From Nocardioides potassii (GTDB taxonomy: Bacteria > Actinomycetota > Actinomycetes > Propionibacteriales > Nocardioidaceae), in assembly GCF_021648885.1 (NCBI RefSeq), contig NZ_JAKJHZ010000005.1, positions 496,001 through 560,000 of the forward strand: a stretch of 64,000 nucleotides of DNA, in the 5' to 3' direction. Each line of letters starts with the position of its first letter. The first letter of the stretch is position 1. Below the pieces are notes generated by a model. That model did no database searches, was not told the DNA's origin, and worked only from the letters and a program-made list of their open reading frames with translations. Below are positions 1-8,420 of the stretch, in pieces. Position numbers and translations under genes: made by a program.

Positions 1-980
1 GGCTCGGACAGCCACTGCGTGTCCGGTGCGGGGGAGTGGTCGAGCTGGACGACAGCCAGCGCCTCGAGCAGCGGCACGGTGCTGGCCTGGGCGGTCTGGG
101 AGTGCCACTGCGTCTCGCGGCTGTCGCCCGAGGCGGTGACGAGGCGGACGGTGTAGCCGAGATGCGTCAGGTGGACGGCGATCGACGCCGCCGCCGACAC
201 GGCGCCCTCGAGCGAGCTGGCCGCGCCCTGTCCGCGGTGGGAGGTGCCGCGGTTGTCGAGAAACACCGTGGCACGTGACTGCCACGGCTGCTCCTCGCGC
301 CGCACCATCAGCTCGCCGACGCGCGCCGAGCTGCGCCAGTGGACGCGGCGCAGGTCGTCGCCGCGGCGGTACTCCCGGACCGTGACGTCCTCCGCGCTGC
401 CGGTGGCGAAGGCGCGCGGCCGGTTGTCGCCCGAGCCGGTCCACGCACCGCCGAGCGGGATCGCGGGCAGCGTGACAGTGCGCGGCGTGACGGTCAGGCG
501 GGACGTGGCGTGGAAGGTGCGACCCAGCTCGACGAGGCCGAACGGGTCGGTGACGCGCACCGACATCGGACCGATGTCGAACTGCCCGCGCAGCTCGGAG
601 CGGACGGCGTACGTCGCATGGCGCCGCCAGCCGTGGCCGAGCCCCTCCAGAACGAAGCGCGGGCGCGTGCCGAGCACGTAGGGGAGGCGCTCCTCGAGCA
701 GCAGCACGCCGGTCGGCGTGCGCGACTCGTTGGAGACGGTGAGCTCGACCGTGGCGGGCTGTCCGGCCGAGACGAGCTGCGGCGCCACGGTGCGCACGAG
801 GGCGAGGCGGTAGCGCGAGCGGCCGACCCACCACGCGGTGAGGAGCGGGAGTGCGGCCACCAGCACGCCGATGCGTACGACGGACGAGTGGCCGACGATG
901 ATCGCCGCGACCGTCGTCGTGATGCCCGCGGCCAGGAACGCCCGTCCGCGGACGGTCAGTGCTCCGAGTGCCTCACGCAC
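1..980 (-). CDS. DUF58 domain protein, C-terminus cut by window edge
   Basis: The reading frame starts at a GTG (980) 9 nt after the moxR stop, with GAGGGG just upstream, and runs off the left edge after about 326 codons. Two hydrophobic segments lie in the first 55 residues (near AGITTTVAAIIVG and IGVLVAALPLLTAWWVG). A beta-rich region follows, then the DUF58 signature VREYRRGDDLRRVHWRSSAR. DUF58 proteins are membrane proteins usually co-transcribed with MoxR ATPases, in systems with VWA-domain and sometimes transglutaminase proteins. Their biochemical role is poorly defined. The tight spacing says it is made with the MoxR ATPase. The missing part should hold the rest of the VWA-like C-terminal region. 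Confidence 0.88.
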   Translation of the reverse strand, partial: MREALGALTVRGRAFLAAGITTTVAAIIVGHSSVVRIGVLVAALPLLTAWWVGRSRYRLALVRTVAPQLVSAGQPATVELTVSNESRTPTGVLLLEERLPYVLGTRPRFVLEGLGHGWRRHATYAVRSELRGQFDIGPMSVRVTDPFGLVELGRTFHATSRLTVTPRTVTLPAIPLGGAWTGSGDNRPRAFATGSAEDVTVREYRRGDDLRRVHWRSSARVGELMVRREEQPWQSRATVFLDNRGTSHRGQGAASSLEGAVSAAASIAVHLTHLGYTVRLVTASGDSRETQWHSQTAQASTVPLLEALAVVQLDHSPAPDTQWLSE

Positions 981-989
981 GGTTGCCCC

Positions 990-1991
990 TCAGCGGGACG
1001 CCGAGGGGACCGGCACCGACTCCACGATCCCGGCGAGGATCGAGGCGGTGGTGCGCCCGCTCATGGTCGCCTCGACATTGGGCAGCAACCGGTGCGCGAG
1101 CACCGGTGACGTGATGCCGTGGATGTCGTCGGGGAGGACGTAGTCGCGGCCCTGGGTCGCGGCGACGGCCTTGGCGGCCCGCACCAGGTGGAGCGTGGCG
1201 CGGGGCGAGGCGCCGAGGTGCAGGTCGTTGCTCTGGCGGGTGGCCGTCGTCAGCGCGACCGCGTAGCGCTGGACGGCCGGCGAGACGTGCACGTGGCCCA
1301 CGATGTCGATGACCTTGCGGATCTCGCCCGCGTCGGTCACGGGCTCCAGGTCGTCCAGCGGGTTGTGCGCGGTGTGCCCCTCGAGCATGGCGATCTCGGC
1401 GGACTCGACCGGGTAGCCCACGGACACCCGCGCCATGAAGCGGTCGCGCTGGGCCTCGGGGAGGGCGTAGGTCCCCTCCATCTCGATCGGGTTCTGCGTG
1501 GCGATCACCATGAACGGCTTCTCGAGCGTGTAGGTCGCGTTGTCGACGGTGACCTGGCGCTCCTCCATGGCCTCGAGCAGCGCGGACTGCGTCTTGGGGG
1601 ACGCGCGGTTGATCTCGTCGCCGACGACGATGTTGGCGAAGACCCCGCCGGGTCGGAACTCGAACTCGCGCGTGTCCTGGTTGAAGACCGAGACGCCGGT
1701 GACGTCGGACGGCAGCAGGTCCGGGGTGAACTGGATGCGGCGCACCGTGGAGTCGATGCTGCGGGCCAGCGCCTTGCTGAGCTGGGTCTTGCCGACCCCG
1801 GGCACGTCCTCGATGAGCAGGTGGCCCTCGGCGAGCAGCACGACCAGGGCGGCGTTGACGACGTCCGGCTTGCCGGCGATCACGCGCTCGATGTTCTGGC
1901 GCACGGCACCGGTCACCCGGCGCACGGTGTCCAGGTCCGGTGCCTGTCCGTAGGTGGTGCCGTTCGGCGCCCCAGTCGGCCCTGTGGTCAC
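990..1991 (-). CDS. moxR: MoxR family AAA+ ATPase
   Basis: A 333-residue AAA+ ATPase. The Walker A is GVGKT in EDVPGVGKTQLSKAL, the Walker B is VVGDEINRASPKTQSALLEA, and the sensor region reads FMVIATQNPIEMEGTYALPEAQ, a hallmark of MoxR proteins. The C-terminal lid contains LGASPRATLHLVRAAKA. MoxR ATPases act as chaperone-like factors for VWA or DUF58 partners. The frame is open for another 100 residues upstream, but that part is low-complexity and unlike the family, so the GTG at 1991 with GAGGGGA upstream was chosen. It is followed directly by the DUF58 gene and diverges from mraZ. Confidence 0.9.
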   Translation of the reverse strand: MTTGPTGAPNGTTYGQAPDLDTVRRVTGAVRQNIERVIAGKPDVVNAALVVLLAEGHLLIEDVPGVGKTQLSKALARSIDSTVRRIQFTPDLLPSDVTGVSVFNQDTREFEFRPGGVFANIVVGDEINRASPKTQSALLEAMEERQVTVDNATYTLEKPFMVIATQNPIEMEGTYALPEAQRDRFMARVSVGYPVESAEIAMLEGHTAHNPLDDLEPVTDAGEIRKVIDIVGHVHVSPAVQRYAVALTTATRQSNDLHLGASPRATLHLVRAAKAVAATQGRDYVLPDDIHGITSPVLAHRLLPNVEATMSGRTTASILAGIVESVPVPSASR

Positions 1992-2313
1992 GTCTTGCCA
2001 TCCCCTCGTAGCACTCGCCATCGCGAGCGCAGGATCACCCGCGCTCCCCACGGTATGTGGTGCGCGCAACATACCCGCCCCGCGCGACGGGTCGGAGACC
2101 TCGACGCGGACCGTTACCGGACTGCGCTCCACTTTCCACCACCACCGGTGCCCACCGTCCCCCACCGGCCCTCCACCTGCGGCCTCGGACACCGTGCCCA
2201 CGGTCGATCCACGCTCAGCAGCGCCCCTCGGCGCGCCCGGGGGAGCGGGGAGCGCCCGGCACGTGCACCGGACCGGACCACCCAAATTCACGCGTGGACT
2301 TCCCGCGTTTCGG
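1992..2313. other. Intergenic region between moxR and the mraZ promoter
   Basis: About 320 bases between divergent transcription units. Reading frames exist on both strands but are proline- or arginine-rich and lack family resemblance. I see no convincing gene, RNA or repeat here. It should carry the leftward promoter for moxR, which I could not place with confidence. Confidence 0.5.
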
Positions 2314-2341
2314 TTGACGGTGGAGTGAAGTGGAGTAATGT
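2314..2341 (+). promoter_or_regulatory. Predicted sigma-70 type promoter of mraZ / dcw cluster
   Basis: TTGACG (2314-2319) is separated by 16 bp from TAATGT (2336-2341), a reasonable match to vegetative -35 and -10 hexamers, about 55 bp upstream of the mraZ start. The repeats described as the MraZ operator overlap the spacer and -10. Prediction from sequence only. Confidence 0.55.
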
Positions 2342-2360
2342 GGTGCGAAGTGGGGGACAG
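2320..2360 (+). promoter_or_regulatory. MraZ operator: four direct repeats with 10-bp period
   Basis: Four GTGG cores start at 2320, 2330, 2340 and 2350, exactly one helical turn apart: units TGGAGTGAAG, TGGAGTAATG, TGGTGCGAAG, TGGGGGACAG. MraZ of other bacteria is a ring-shaped AbrB-fold repressor that binds TGGG-type direct repeats spaced by 5 nt upstream of its own gene. The position over the predicted -10 and just before mraZ fits autorepression of the dcw cluster. Confidence 0.72.
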
Positions 2361-2395
2361 GGTCGATCTTCCCGCCGAGCCAGTGGAGGTGCCGG

Positions 2396-2824
2396 ATGTT
2401 CTTCGGCACCTACACGCCCAAGCTCGACGAGAAGGGCCGCCTCTTCCTCCCGGCGAAGTTCAGGGACGAGCTGACGGAGGGACTCGTGGTGACCAGGGGA
2501 CAGGAGCGCTGCCTCACCGTCTGGTCGATGGAGGACTTCGGAAAGCTCACCGACCGGCTCCGCGAGGCGCCGGTCACGCAGAAGAGCACCCGCGACTACG
2601 TCCGCATGCTGTTCGCCGCCGCCAGCCAGGAGGTGCCGGACAAGCAGGGACGCATCAACATCCCGGCACCGCTGCGGGAGTACGCCTCGCTCCGCAAGGA
2701 GTGCGTCGTCATCGGCTCCATGAACCGGATCGAGATCTGGGACCCCACCGCGTGGGCGACCTACTCGGAGGAGCAGGAGCAGAAGTTCTCCGAGCTCAGC
2801 GACGAGGTCTTCCCCGGTATCTGA
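2396..2824 (+). CDS. mraZ: Transcriptional regulator MraZ
   Basis: 142 residues, the usual MraZ length, starting MFFGTYTPKLDEKGRLFLPA. It has two tandem SpoVT/AbrB-type halves, each with the DxxGR core (DEKGRLFLPAKFRDEL near residues 11-26 and DKQGRINIPAPLREYA near 82-97). GGAGGTG lies 5 nt before the ATG. MraZ is a DNA-binding regulator of the division and cell wall cluster, and the four GTGG direct repeats just upstream are its probable operator. It is the first gene of the rightward dcw cluster. Confidence 0.97.
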   Translation: MFFGTYTPKLDEKGRLFLPAKFRDELTEGLVVTRGQERCLTVWSMEDFGKLTDRLREAPVTQKSTRDYVRMLFAAASQEVPDKQGRINIPAPLREYASLRKECVVIGSMNRIEIWDPTAWATYSEEQEQKFSELSDEVFPGI

Positions 2825-2887
2825 ACCACCCGCACCACCACCCGGACGCCCGGGCAGGACCGACAACTCCACACGGCAGACATCGCG

Positions 2888-2997
2888 ACCCGCACCACCA
2901 GGTCTCGAGCCCGCTCCCTCGCAGGCCATCTGGGGCACTTCCCCGGCACCAGAGGGCCTCCCCAAGCCAGGGAGCGGGCAGGGACCTGGTGCGGCGG
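2888..2997 (+). ncRNA. mraW RNA motif (structured leader upstream of rsmH)
   Basis: One long interrupted hairpin: 2891-2897 pairs with 2987-2993 (CGCACCA/TGGTGCG), 2909-2919 pairs perfectly over 11 bp with 2969-2979 (GCCCGCTCCCT), AGGCC 2923-2927 pairs with 2955-2959, and TCTGG 2929-2933 pairs with CCAGA 2949-2953. The tip carries CACTTCCCCGG. A conserved CUUCCCC loop in a hairpin upstream of mraW (rsmH) in Actinobacteria is, as I recall, the definition of the mraW RNA motif. The location between mraZ and rsmH fits. Its function is not known; a cis-regulatory role is inferred. A covariance-model search would settle it. Confidence 0.75.
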
Positions 2998-3050
2998 CTC
3001 ACCCCGCGCCACGTCGTCGGGGCGTGTCAGCCGCACCGCCAGCACCAGCT

Positions 3051-3110
3051 CCACCCAGCACAACCCAGCACCACCCAGCACCACCCAGCACCACCCAGCA
3101 CCACCCAGCA
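3051..3110. repeat. Six tandem 10-bp units (CCACCCAGCA)
   Basis: Units begin at 3051, 3061, 3071, 3081, 3091 and 3101. Five are identical and the second has one change (CAACCCAGCA). On the minus strand each unit reads TGCTGGGTGG, so TGGGT recurs every 10 bp with a 5-nt spacer, the same geometry as MraZ binding sites. It lies between the mraW-type hairpin and the small ORF at 3168. It could be extra MraZ sites or a simple slippage-generated minisatellite. Confidence 0.85.
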
Positions 3111-3167
3111 GCTCCAGCCAGCACCACCATCCAGCAGCACCCGGCAACAACGAGTGGGGTCGAGACC

Positions 3168-3329
3168 ATGAGCACCACCCAGCCCTGGGGACGCACCGCA
3201 GCGGGCACGCCGCTGCGGGTGCGCGACCAGGCGCGCGAGGCGGCCGCCCTGATCGCGTTCTCCGCAGCCACCGCGTCCGCGATCGCGCTGGGGCTGCTGC
3301 TGCTGACCTACCTGGGATCCCAAGGCTGA
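3168..3329 (+). CDS. Small single-pass membrane protein, unknown function
   Basis: A 53-residue ORF with a charged N-terminal half (MSTTQPWGRTAAGTPLRVRD) and one hydrophobic segment near residues 28-49 (LIAFSAATASAIALGLLLL). It ends 15 nt before rsmH. The frame is open upstream through the 10-bp repeats, but that part would be proline/threonine repeat and the ATG at 3168 is preferred. No strong ribosome binding site is visible (GTGGGG about 7 nt upstream). I do not recognise a family. A small membrane protein inside a division cluster could be a divisome accessory, but that is only context. Confidence 0.5.
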   Translation: MSTTQPWGRTAAGTPLRVRDQAREAAALIAFSAATASAIALGLLLLTYLGSQG

Positions 3330-3344
3330 GACGGGCCTGACTCG

Positions 3345-4355
3345 ATGAGCTCTCCCAGCCACGCCCCGGTGCTCCTCGACCGGGTCGTCGCCCTCCTGAC
3401 GCCTGCCCTCGAGGCACCCGGCTCGGTCTACGTGGACTGCACGCTCGGCCTCGGCGGCCACAGCGAGGCCGTCCTCGAGCGGCTCCCGCAGGCGAGGGTC
3501 GTCGGCATCGACCGCGACCCGACCGCCCTCGAGATGTCGCGCGAGCGGCTCGCCGCCCACGGCGAGCGGTTCACCGCCGTCCACGCGGTGTACGACGAGC
3601 TGCCCGAGGTGCTCGCCTCGCTCCGCCTCGACCACGCCGACGCCGTGTTCTTCGACCTCGGCGTCTCCTCCATGCAGCTCGACGTCCGAGACCGCGGCTT
3701 CGCCTACTCCGAGGACGCGCCGCTCGACATGCGGATGGACCCCACGACGGGGCAGACCGCCGCCGAGCTCCTCAACACCGCGACGCCGCAGGAGCTGACC
3801 CGCATCCTGCGCGACTACGGCGAGGAGAAGTTCGCGAGCAAGATCGCCCGCGAGGTCGTACGACGCCGCGAGTCCGCGCCCTTCACCCGGAGCGCCGAGC
3901 TCGTCGAGCTGCTCTACGCCACCATCCCCGCGCCGGCGAGGCGCACGGGCGGCCACCCCGCGAAGCGGACCTTCCAGGCGCTGCGGATGGCGGTCAACGA
4001 CGAGCTCGCCGTGCTCCGCCGGGCGATCCCGGCCGCCATCGAGTCGATCGGCGTCGGCGGGCGGGTGGTCGTCGAGTCCTACCACTCGCTGGAGGACCGC
4101 CTGGTCAAGCGGGCGTTCACCGACGCCACCCGGCTCGACGTGCCCCCGGACCTGCCGTTCGTGCCCGAGGGGGCCGAGCCGGCGCTGCGGCTGGTCACCC
4201 GCGGCGCCGAGCAGGCCGACGAGCACGAGATCGCCGAGAACCCGCGCGCCGCCTCCGTACGCCTCCGCGCCGTCGAGCGCGTCCTGCCCGCCGCCGGCAG
4301 CACCGGACCCAGCGCCAAGAGCTCCCGTCACCTTCCCCCAGGAGTCGTCAGATGA
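3345..4355 (+). CDS. rsmH: 16S rRNA (cytosine1402-N4)-methyltransferase RsmH
   Basis: 336 residues, slightly longer than the usual 310-320. It uses S-adenosylmethionine to methylate N4 of C1402 in the ribosomal decoding centre. The SAM-binding motif is [16 protein letters not shown] near residue 27. Other family blocks are [36 protein letters not shown] and [15 protein letters not shown] near the C-terminus. The old name is mraW. The stop overlaps the next start by 4 nt (ATGA), so it is probably translationally coupled to ftsL. Confidence 0.97.
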   Translation: MSSPSHAPVLLDRVVALLTPALEAPGSVYVDCTLGLGGHSEAVLERLPQARVVGIDRDPTALEMSRERLAAHGERFTAVHAVYDELPEVLASLRLDHADAVFFDLGVSSMQLDVRDRGFAYSEDAPLDMRMDPTTGQTAAELLNTATPQELTRILRDYGEEKFASKIAREVVRRRESAPFTRSAELVELLYATIPAPARRTGGHPAKRTFQALRMAVNDELAVLRRAIPAAIESIGVGGRVVVESYHSLEDRLVKRAFTDATRLDVPPDLPFVPEGAEPALRLVTRGAEQADEHEIAENPRAASVRLRAVERVLPAAGSTGPSAKSSRHLPPGVVR

Positions 4356-4945
4356 GCAGTCCCGTCCTGCAGCCCCGCACCCGCGTCAGCCGGCTCGCCC
4401 AGGAGGCCGTCGACAAGGCGCGGCTCACGGTCGTCCCGCGGGTCCGCAGCCGGGCGCCGCGGGTGCCGTTCGTGACGCTGGTCAGCCTGGTGCTCGTCGG
4501 TGGCATCGTCGGCCTCCTCCTCTTCAACACCTCGATGCAGCAGGCGTCGTTCTCCGCCTCGGCGCTGCAGACCGAGGCGGACACGCTGGCGGCTCGCGAG
4601 CAGACCCTGCGGATGGAGCTCGACGACCTGCGCAACCCGCAGCGGGTGGCCGAGCAGGCGCAGTCGATGGGGATGGTGATCCCGGCCGCGCCTGTCTTCC
4701 TCGACCTGCGGACCGGCAAGACCACGGGCGTCCGTACGCCGTCGACCCCGGACCAGTCCATCCAGCTCGAGCCCCCCGCCCCGCCCAAGCCGGCGATCCT
4801 CGCCCCGGCGCCCACCGTCGTCGAGGTCCCCGCGCCGACCACGACGGACCCCACCACGACGACGGAGGCCGACACGCAGGCCACCGCAGGCGCCGACTCC
4901 AAGCCGCAGAAGAACAAGCAGGCACGCAAGAACCGCAACCGCTGA
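4352..4945 (+). CDS. ftsL: FtsL/FtsB-type cell division protein
   Basis: 197 residues. A basic cytoplasmic N-terminus is followed by one transmembrane helix ([19 protein letters not shown], about residues 41-59), then a short coiled coil ([30 protein letters not shown]) and a proline/threonine-rich C-terminus. This layout and the position between rsmH and ftsI identify it as the actinobacterial FtsL. FtsL works with FtsB and FtsQ at the septum and helps activate FtsW/FtsI. AGGAG lies 8 nt before the ATG, and the start overlaps the rsmH stop. The long Pro/Thr/Lys tail is extra compared with short enterobacterial FtsL. Confidence 0.85.
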   Translation: MSSPVLQPRTRVSRLAQEAVDKARLTVVPRVRSRAPRVPFVTLVSLVLVGGIVGLLLFNTSMQQASFSASALQTEADTLAAREQTLRMELDDLRNPQRVAEQAQSMGMVIPAAPVFLDLRTGKTTGVRTPSTPDQSIQLEPPAPPKPAILAPAPTVVEVPAPTTTDPTTTTEADTQATAGADSKPQKNKQARKNRNR

Positions 4946-5058
4946 CGGCGCGGGCGCGTCGATCCGCGTCCCGCCCCACCTACATTCGTCGACACGCCCC
5001 GTCGCACCCGTGACGCGGCCAGGGAAGCGCACCACGAGCGCAGGAGATGAGGACACCA

Positions 5059-6840
5059 GTGAGCACCCGGGCCACCGGCAAGCGCGGCGCCTCGCGAGGC
5101 GCTCCGATGATGCGGCTGCGCATCGGGTTCGTGCTCATCGCGATGGTCCTGTCGTTCTTCGGTGCGCGGCTGGTGCAGCTGCAGGGCATGGACCCGAAGT
5201 CGTACGCCGCCATGGCCGCGGCGGAGGGCTCGGCGCGGCTCACGCTCGAGGCCGAGCGCGGCGACATCCTCGACCGCAACGGCGTACCGCTGGCGGACTC
5301 GATCCGCGGCAAGATGGTCATCGCGGACCCGGTGCTGACCGCCGGCACGGCGCCCGACCTGGCCCGCCTGCTGTCCGACCGGCTGTCGATCGACTACTTC
5401 AAGACCCTCGACGCCCTGCGGGGCCGCAAGACCGGCAGCCGCTTCGAGTACGTCGCCCGGCGGGTGCCGAGCACGCTGGCGAGCGACACCCTCGACGAGC
5501 TCGAGGCGGACGGCTTCGAGGGCATCTCGCTCGAGGACGACCCGATCCGCGACTACCCGGCGGGCGACGTCGCCGCCAACCTCATCGGCTACATGGGCAC
5601 CGACGAGCCGCTGGGCGGCTTCGAGCGCACCTTCGACAAGCAGCTCGCCGGCACGGACGGCCTGGCCACCTGGCAGTCCACGTCCGGCAAGGGCGTCCGC
5701 ATCCCGCTGCGCGAGAGCACGCTGAAGGAGCCGCGCGACGGCACCCCGCTGCGCACCACCATCGACGGCGACCTCCAGTGGTTCACCCAGAAGGTGCTCG
5801 CCCAGGCCGTGCGGCAGTACCGCGCGAAGAGCGCCTCTGCCGCCGTGATGGACACCCGCACCGGCGAGGTCCTCGCCTTCGCCGACGTCCCCACCTTCGA
5901 CGCCAACGACCCGACCGCTCCCGGGGTGAAGGCTGACGACCGGGTCTCCCGCGGCATGACCGACACCTACGAGCCCGGGTCGGTGGAGAAGGTGCTCACC
6001 GTGTCGTCGCTGATCGACGCCGGCAAGGCCTTCCCGCGCCAGAAGTTCAAGGTGCCGCCCGACCTGGCGCGCCAGGACCGCGTCATCGGCGACTGGTTCG
6101 ACCACGGCAACATCCGCCTGACGCTGGCCGGCATCATCGCCAAGTCGTCCAACATCGGCACGGTGCTGGCGGCTGACGCCTTCTCGCCGCCGCAGCTCGT
6201 CGAGTACCTCAAGAAGTTCGGCCTCGGCCAGCGGACCAACGTCGGCGTGAGCGGCGAGACGCCGGGCATCCTCACGCCCGGGGACCAGATGACGTCGCAG
6301 ACCAAGGACCGCGTGGCGTTCGGTCAGTCGCTCTCGGTCAACGTCCTCCAGATGACGGCCGCGGTCAACACCATCGCCAACAAGGGCGTGCGTGTCTCGC
6401 CGAGCCTGATCTCCGGCTCCGCCGTCACCGACGAGGGGCAGACCGTCGGCACCGACACGACCACCCGCACGCGTGTCGTCAGCAAGGAGGCCGCCCGCGG
6501 CACCGCGAAGATGATGGAGCGTGTGCTCGACCCCGAGGACGGCGTCGCTCCCGGCGCCGCCGTGCCCGGCTACCTCGTCGCCGGCAAGACGGGCACCGCC
6601 CAGCGCGTCGACCCGGACTGCGGCTGCTACGACGGCAGCACCACGGTGTCGTTCGGCGGCTTCGCGCCGGCCGACGACGCCCGCTTCACCGTCTACGTCG
6701 TGGTCCACGCGCCCGGCGTCGACGGGGGTGGCGGCTCGATCGCCGGCCCGGTGTTCTCCCGGATCATGGGCTACGTGCTCGGCCGCTACGGGGTCGAGCC
6801 CACCAACGGCACGCCGTCGCGGCTCCCCGTCGAGTGGTGA
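5059..6840 (+). CDS. ftsI: Penicillin-binding protein, septal transpeptidase FtsI
   Basis: About 593 residues. The N-terminal signal anchor is LRIGFVLIAMVLSFFGARLV. A PBP dimerisation region with AERGDILDRNGVPLA follows, then the transpeptidase domain. The catalytic motifs are SVEK (Ser308, nucleophile, in EPGSVEKVLT), SSN (about 363-365) and KTGT (about 510-513). The enzyme cross-links peptidoglycan at the septum together with FtsW and is a beta-lactam target. The GTG at 5059 was chosen because the ATG at 5047 abuts the AGGAG. Its stop overlaps the possible murE start at 6834. Confidence 0.95.
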   Translation: MSTRATGKRGASRGAPMMRLRIGFVLIAMVLSFFGARLVQLQGMDPKSYAAMAAAEGSARLTLEAERGDILDRNGVPLADSIRGKMVIADPVLTAGTAPDLARLLSDRLSIDYFKTLDALRGRKTGSRFEYVARRVPSTLASDTLDELEADGFEGISLEDDPIRDYPAGDVAANLIGYMGTDEPLGGFERTFDKQLAGTDGLATWQSTSGKGVRIPLRESTLKEPRDGTPLRTTIDGDLQWFTQKVLAQAVRQYRAKSASAAVMDTRTGEVLAFADVPTFDANDPTAPGVKADDRVSRGMTDTYEPGSVEKVLTVSSLIDAGKAFPRQKFKVPPDLARQDRVIGDWFDHGNIRLTLAGIIAKSSNIGTVLAADAFSPPQLVEYLKKFGLGQRTNVGVSGETPGILTPGDQMTSQTKDRVAFGQSLSVNVLQMTAAVNTIANKGVRVSPSLISGSAVTDEGQTVGTDTTTRTRVVSKEAARGTAKMMERVLDPEDGVAPGAAVPGYLVAGKTGTAQRVDPDCGCYDGSTTVSFGGFAPADDARFTVYVVVHAPGVDGGGGSIAGPVFSRIMGYVLGRYGVEPTNGTPSRLPVEW

Positions 6841-8420
6841 GTGGATACGCTCGACCGGTGAGTCCTGGCGAGTCCGTCATCGCCGCGCGTCCGCGGCACG
6901 TCGTCGCGACGTCGCTCGGCGACCTGGCCGACGGACTGGCCGACGGACTGGAGTCGGCGGTCACGGACGCGGGGCGCGACGTCCAGCGTCACGGCGACCT
7001 CGGCGTCGCCGTCACCGGCATCTCGCTCAGCACCGCGCGCACGCAGCCCGGTGACCTGTACGCCGCCCTGCCCGGCGCCCGCGCCCACGGGGCCGACTTC
7101 GTGGCAGAGGCGCTGGCGGCGGGTGCCGTCGGTGTGCTGACCGACCCCGCCGGCCTCGACCGGCTGCCCGCCGGCACCCCGGCCCTCGTCGTGCCCGAGC
7201 CGCGCCGCGTCCTCGGCCGCCTCGCCGCCACGATCTACGGCGACGCCGCCGAGCGGCTGCGGGTGATCGGGGTGACCGGCACCCAGGGCAAGACGACGAC
7301 CACCCAGGTCCTCGAGCAGGGCCTCGCGGCGTCGGGCGTGACCGCGGCGGTCATCGGCACCGTCGGCACCCGGATCGCCGGCCAGGACGTCGCGACCGAG
7401 CTCACCACCCCGGAGGCGCCGGACCTCCACGGCCTGTTCGCCGTCATGGCGGAGCGCGGCGTGGACACCTGCGCGATGGAGGTCTCCAGCCACGCGCTGG
7501 TCCTCGGTCGCGTCGACGGGGTCGTCTTCGACGTGGCGACCTTCCTCAACCTCGGTCGCGACCACCTCGACTTCCACGAGGACGTCGACGACTACTTCGC
7601 CGCCAAGGCCAGCCTCTTCACGCCCGAGCGCGCCGCGGCCGGGCTGACCAACGTCGACGACGAGTTCGGCCGCCGGCTGCTCGACGTCGCGACCATCCCG
7701 ATGTCGACGTACTCCTCACGGGGGGCCGACGCCGACTGGCGGGCCACCGACGTCGACCTGACCCCGACCGGAGCCACGTTCCGGGTGCTGGGGCCGGGGG
7801 TCGACGTACGCGCCGGGGTGCGGCTCCCGGGCGAGTTCAACGTGTCCAACGCGCTGGCCGCGATCGCGTCCGCGGCGCTCGCCGGGCTGGACCCGCAGCT
7901 CGTCGCCGACGGGATCGCCGGTGTGGGCGGCGTCCCCGGGCGCCTCGAGCCGGTGTCGTGCGGCCAGGACTTCACCGTCGTCGTCGACTACGCCCACAAG
8001 CCCGATGCCCTCGAGGCCGTGCTCGCGGCCCTCCGTCCGCTCACGTCCGGCCGGGTGATCGCGGTGATCGGCGCCGGAGGCGACCGCGACACCCTGAAGC
8101 GCCCGGTGATGGGCGAGATCGCCGCCCACGCGGCCGACGTGGTCGTGGTGACCGACGACAACCCGCGGTCCGAGGACCCCGCCGCCATCCGCGCAGCGGT
8201 GCTCGAGGGGGCCCGCCGCGGGCACGCGGAGGTGGTCGAGGTGGGCGACCGGCGGCTCGCGATCCGTGAGGCCGTACGGCGAGCACGCACCGGCGACGTC
8301 GTGCTGGTCGCCGGCAAGGGTCACGAGACCGGCCAGAAGGTCGGCTCGGTCGTGCACCCCTTCGACGACCGCGTGGTCGCCGCTGAGGAGATCCGTGCCG
8401 TGATGGGGGCGGCCCGATGA
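6834..8420 (+). CDS. murE: UDP-MurNAc-L-Ala-D-Glu:diaminopimelate ligase MurE
   Basis: Up to 528 residues. It adds diaminopimelate to UDP-MurNAc-L-Ala-D-Glu in the cytoplasm using ATP. The P-loop is VTGTQGKTTTTQ, and the mid-domain block VVVDYAHKPDALE is typical. The DDNPRSEDP sequence carries the DNPR motif of DAP-specific MurE enzymes, as opposed to lysine-adding ones. Whether the substrate is meso- or LL-DAP cannot be read from sequence. The start is uncertain: ATG 6834 overlaps the ftsI stop, while GTG 6858 follows TACGCT by 6 nt and could start a leaderless message. The murF start overlaps the stop by 4 nt. Confidence 0.96.
   Translation: MVSGYARPVSPGESVIAARPRHVVATSLGDLADGLADGLESAVTDAGRDVQRHGDLGVAVTGISLSTARTQPGDLYAALPGARAHGADFVAEALAAGAVGVLTDPAGLDRLPAGTPALVVPEPRRVLGRLAATIYGDAAERLRVIGVTGTQGKTTTTQVLEQGLAASGVTAAVIGTVGTRIAGQDVATELTTPEAPDLHGLFAVMAERGVDTCAMEVSSHALVLGRVDGVVFDVATFLNLGRDHLDFHEDVDDYFAAKASLFTPERAAAGLTNVDDEFGRRLLDVATIPMSTYSSRGADADWRATDVDLTPTGATFRVLGPGVDVRAGVRLPGEFNVSNALAAIASAALAGLDPQLVADGIAGVGGVPGRLEPVSCGQDFTVVVDYAHKPDALEAVLAALRPLTSGRVIAVIGAGGDRDTLKRPVMGEIAAHAADVVVVTDDNPRSEDPAAIRAAVLEGARRGHAEVVEVGDRRLAIREAVRRARTGDVVLVAGKGHETGQKVGSVVHPFDDRVVAAEEIRAVMGAAR

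Noticed and set aside
1992..2291. N-terminal extension of MoxR by about 100 residues
   Set aside because: The extra sequence is low-complexity, unlike MoxR proteins, and a GTG with a ribosome binding site exists at the family's usual start.
3024..3167. N-terminal extension of the small membrane ORF through the 10-bp repeats
   Set aside because: It would encode only Pro/Thr/Gln/His repeats; the ATG at 3168 begins a more protein-like sequence.
4348..6708. Long minus-strand open frame opposite ftsL-ftsI
   Set aside because: A GC-skew shadow of the real genes; the translated sequence has no domain and covers two well-identified genes.
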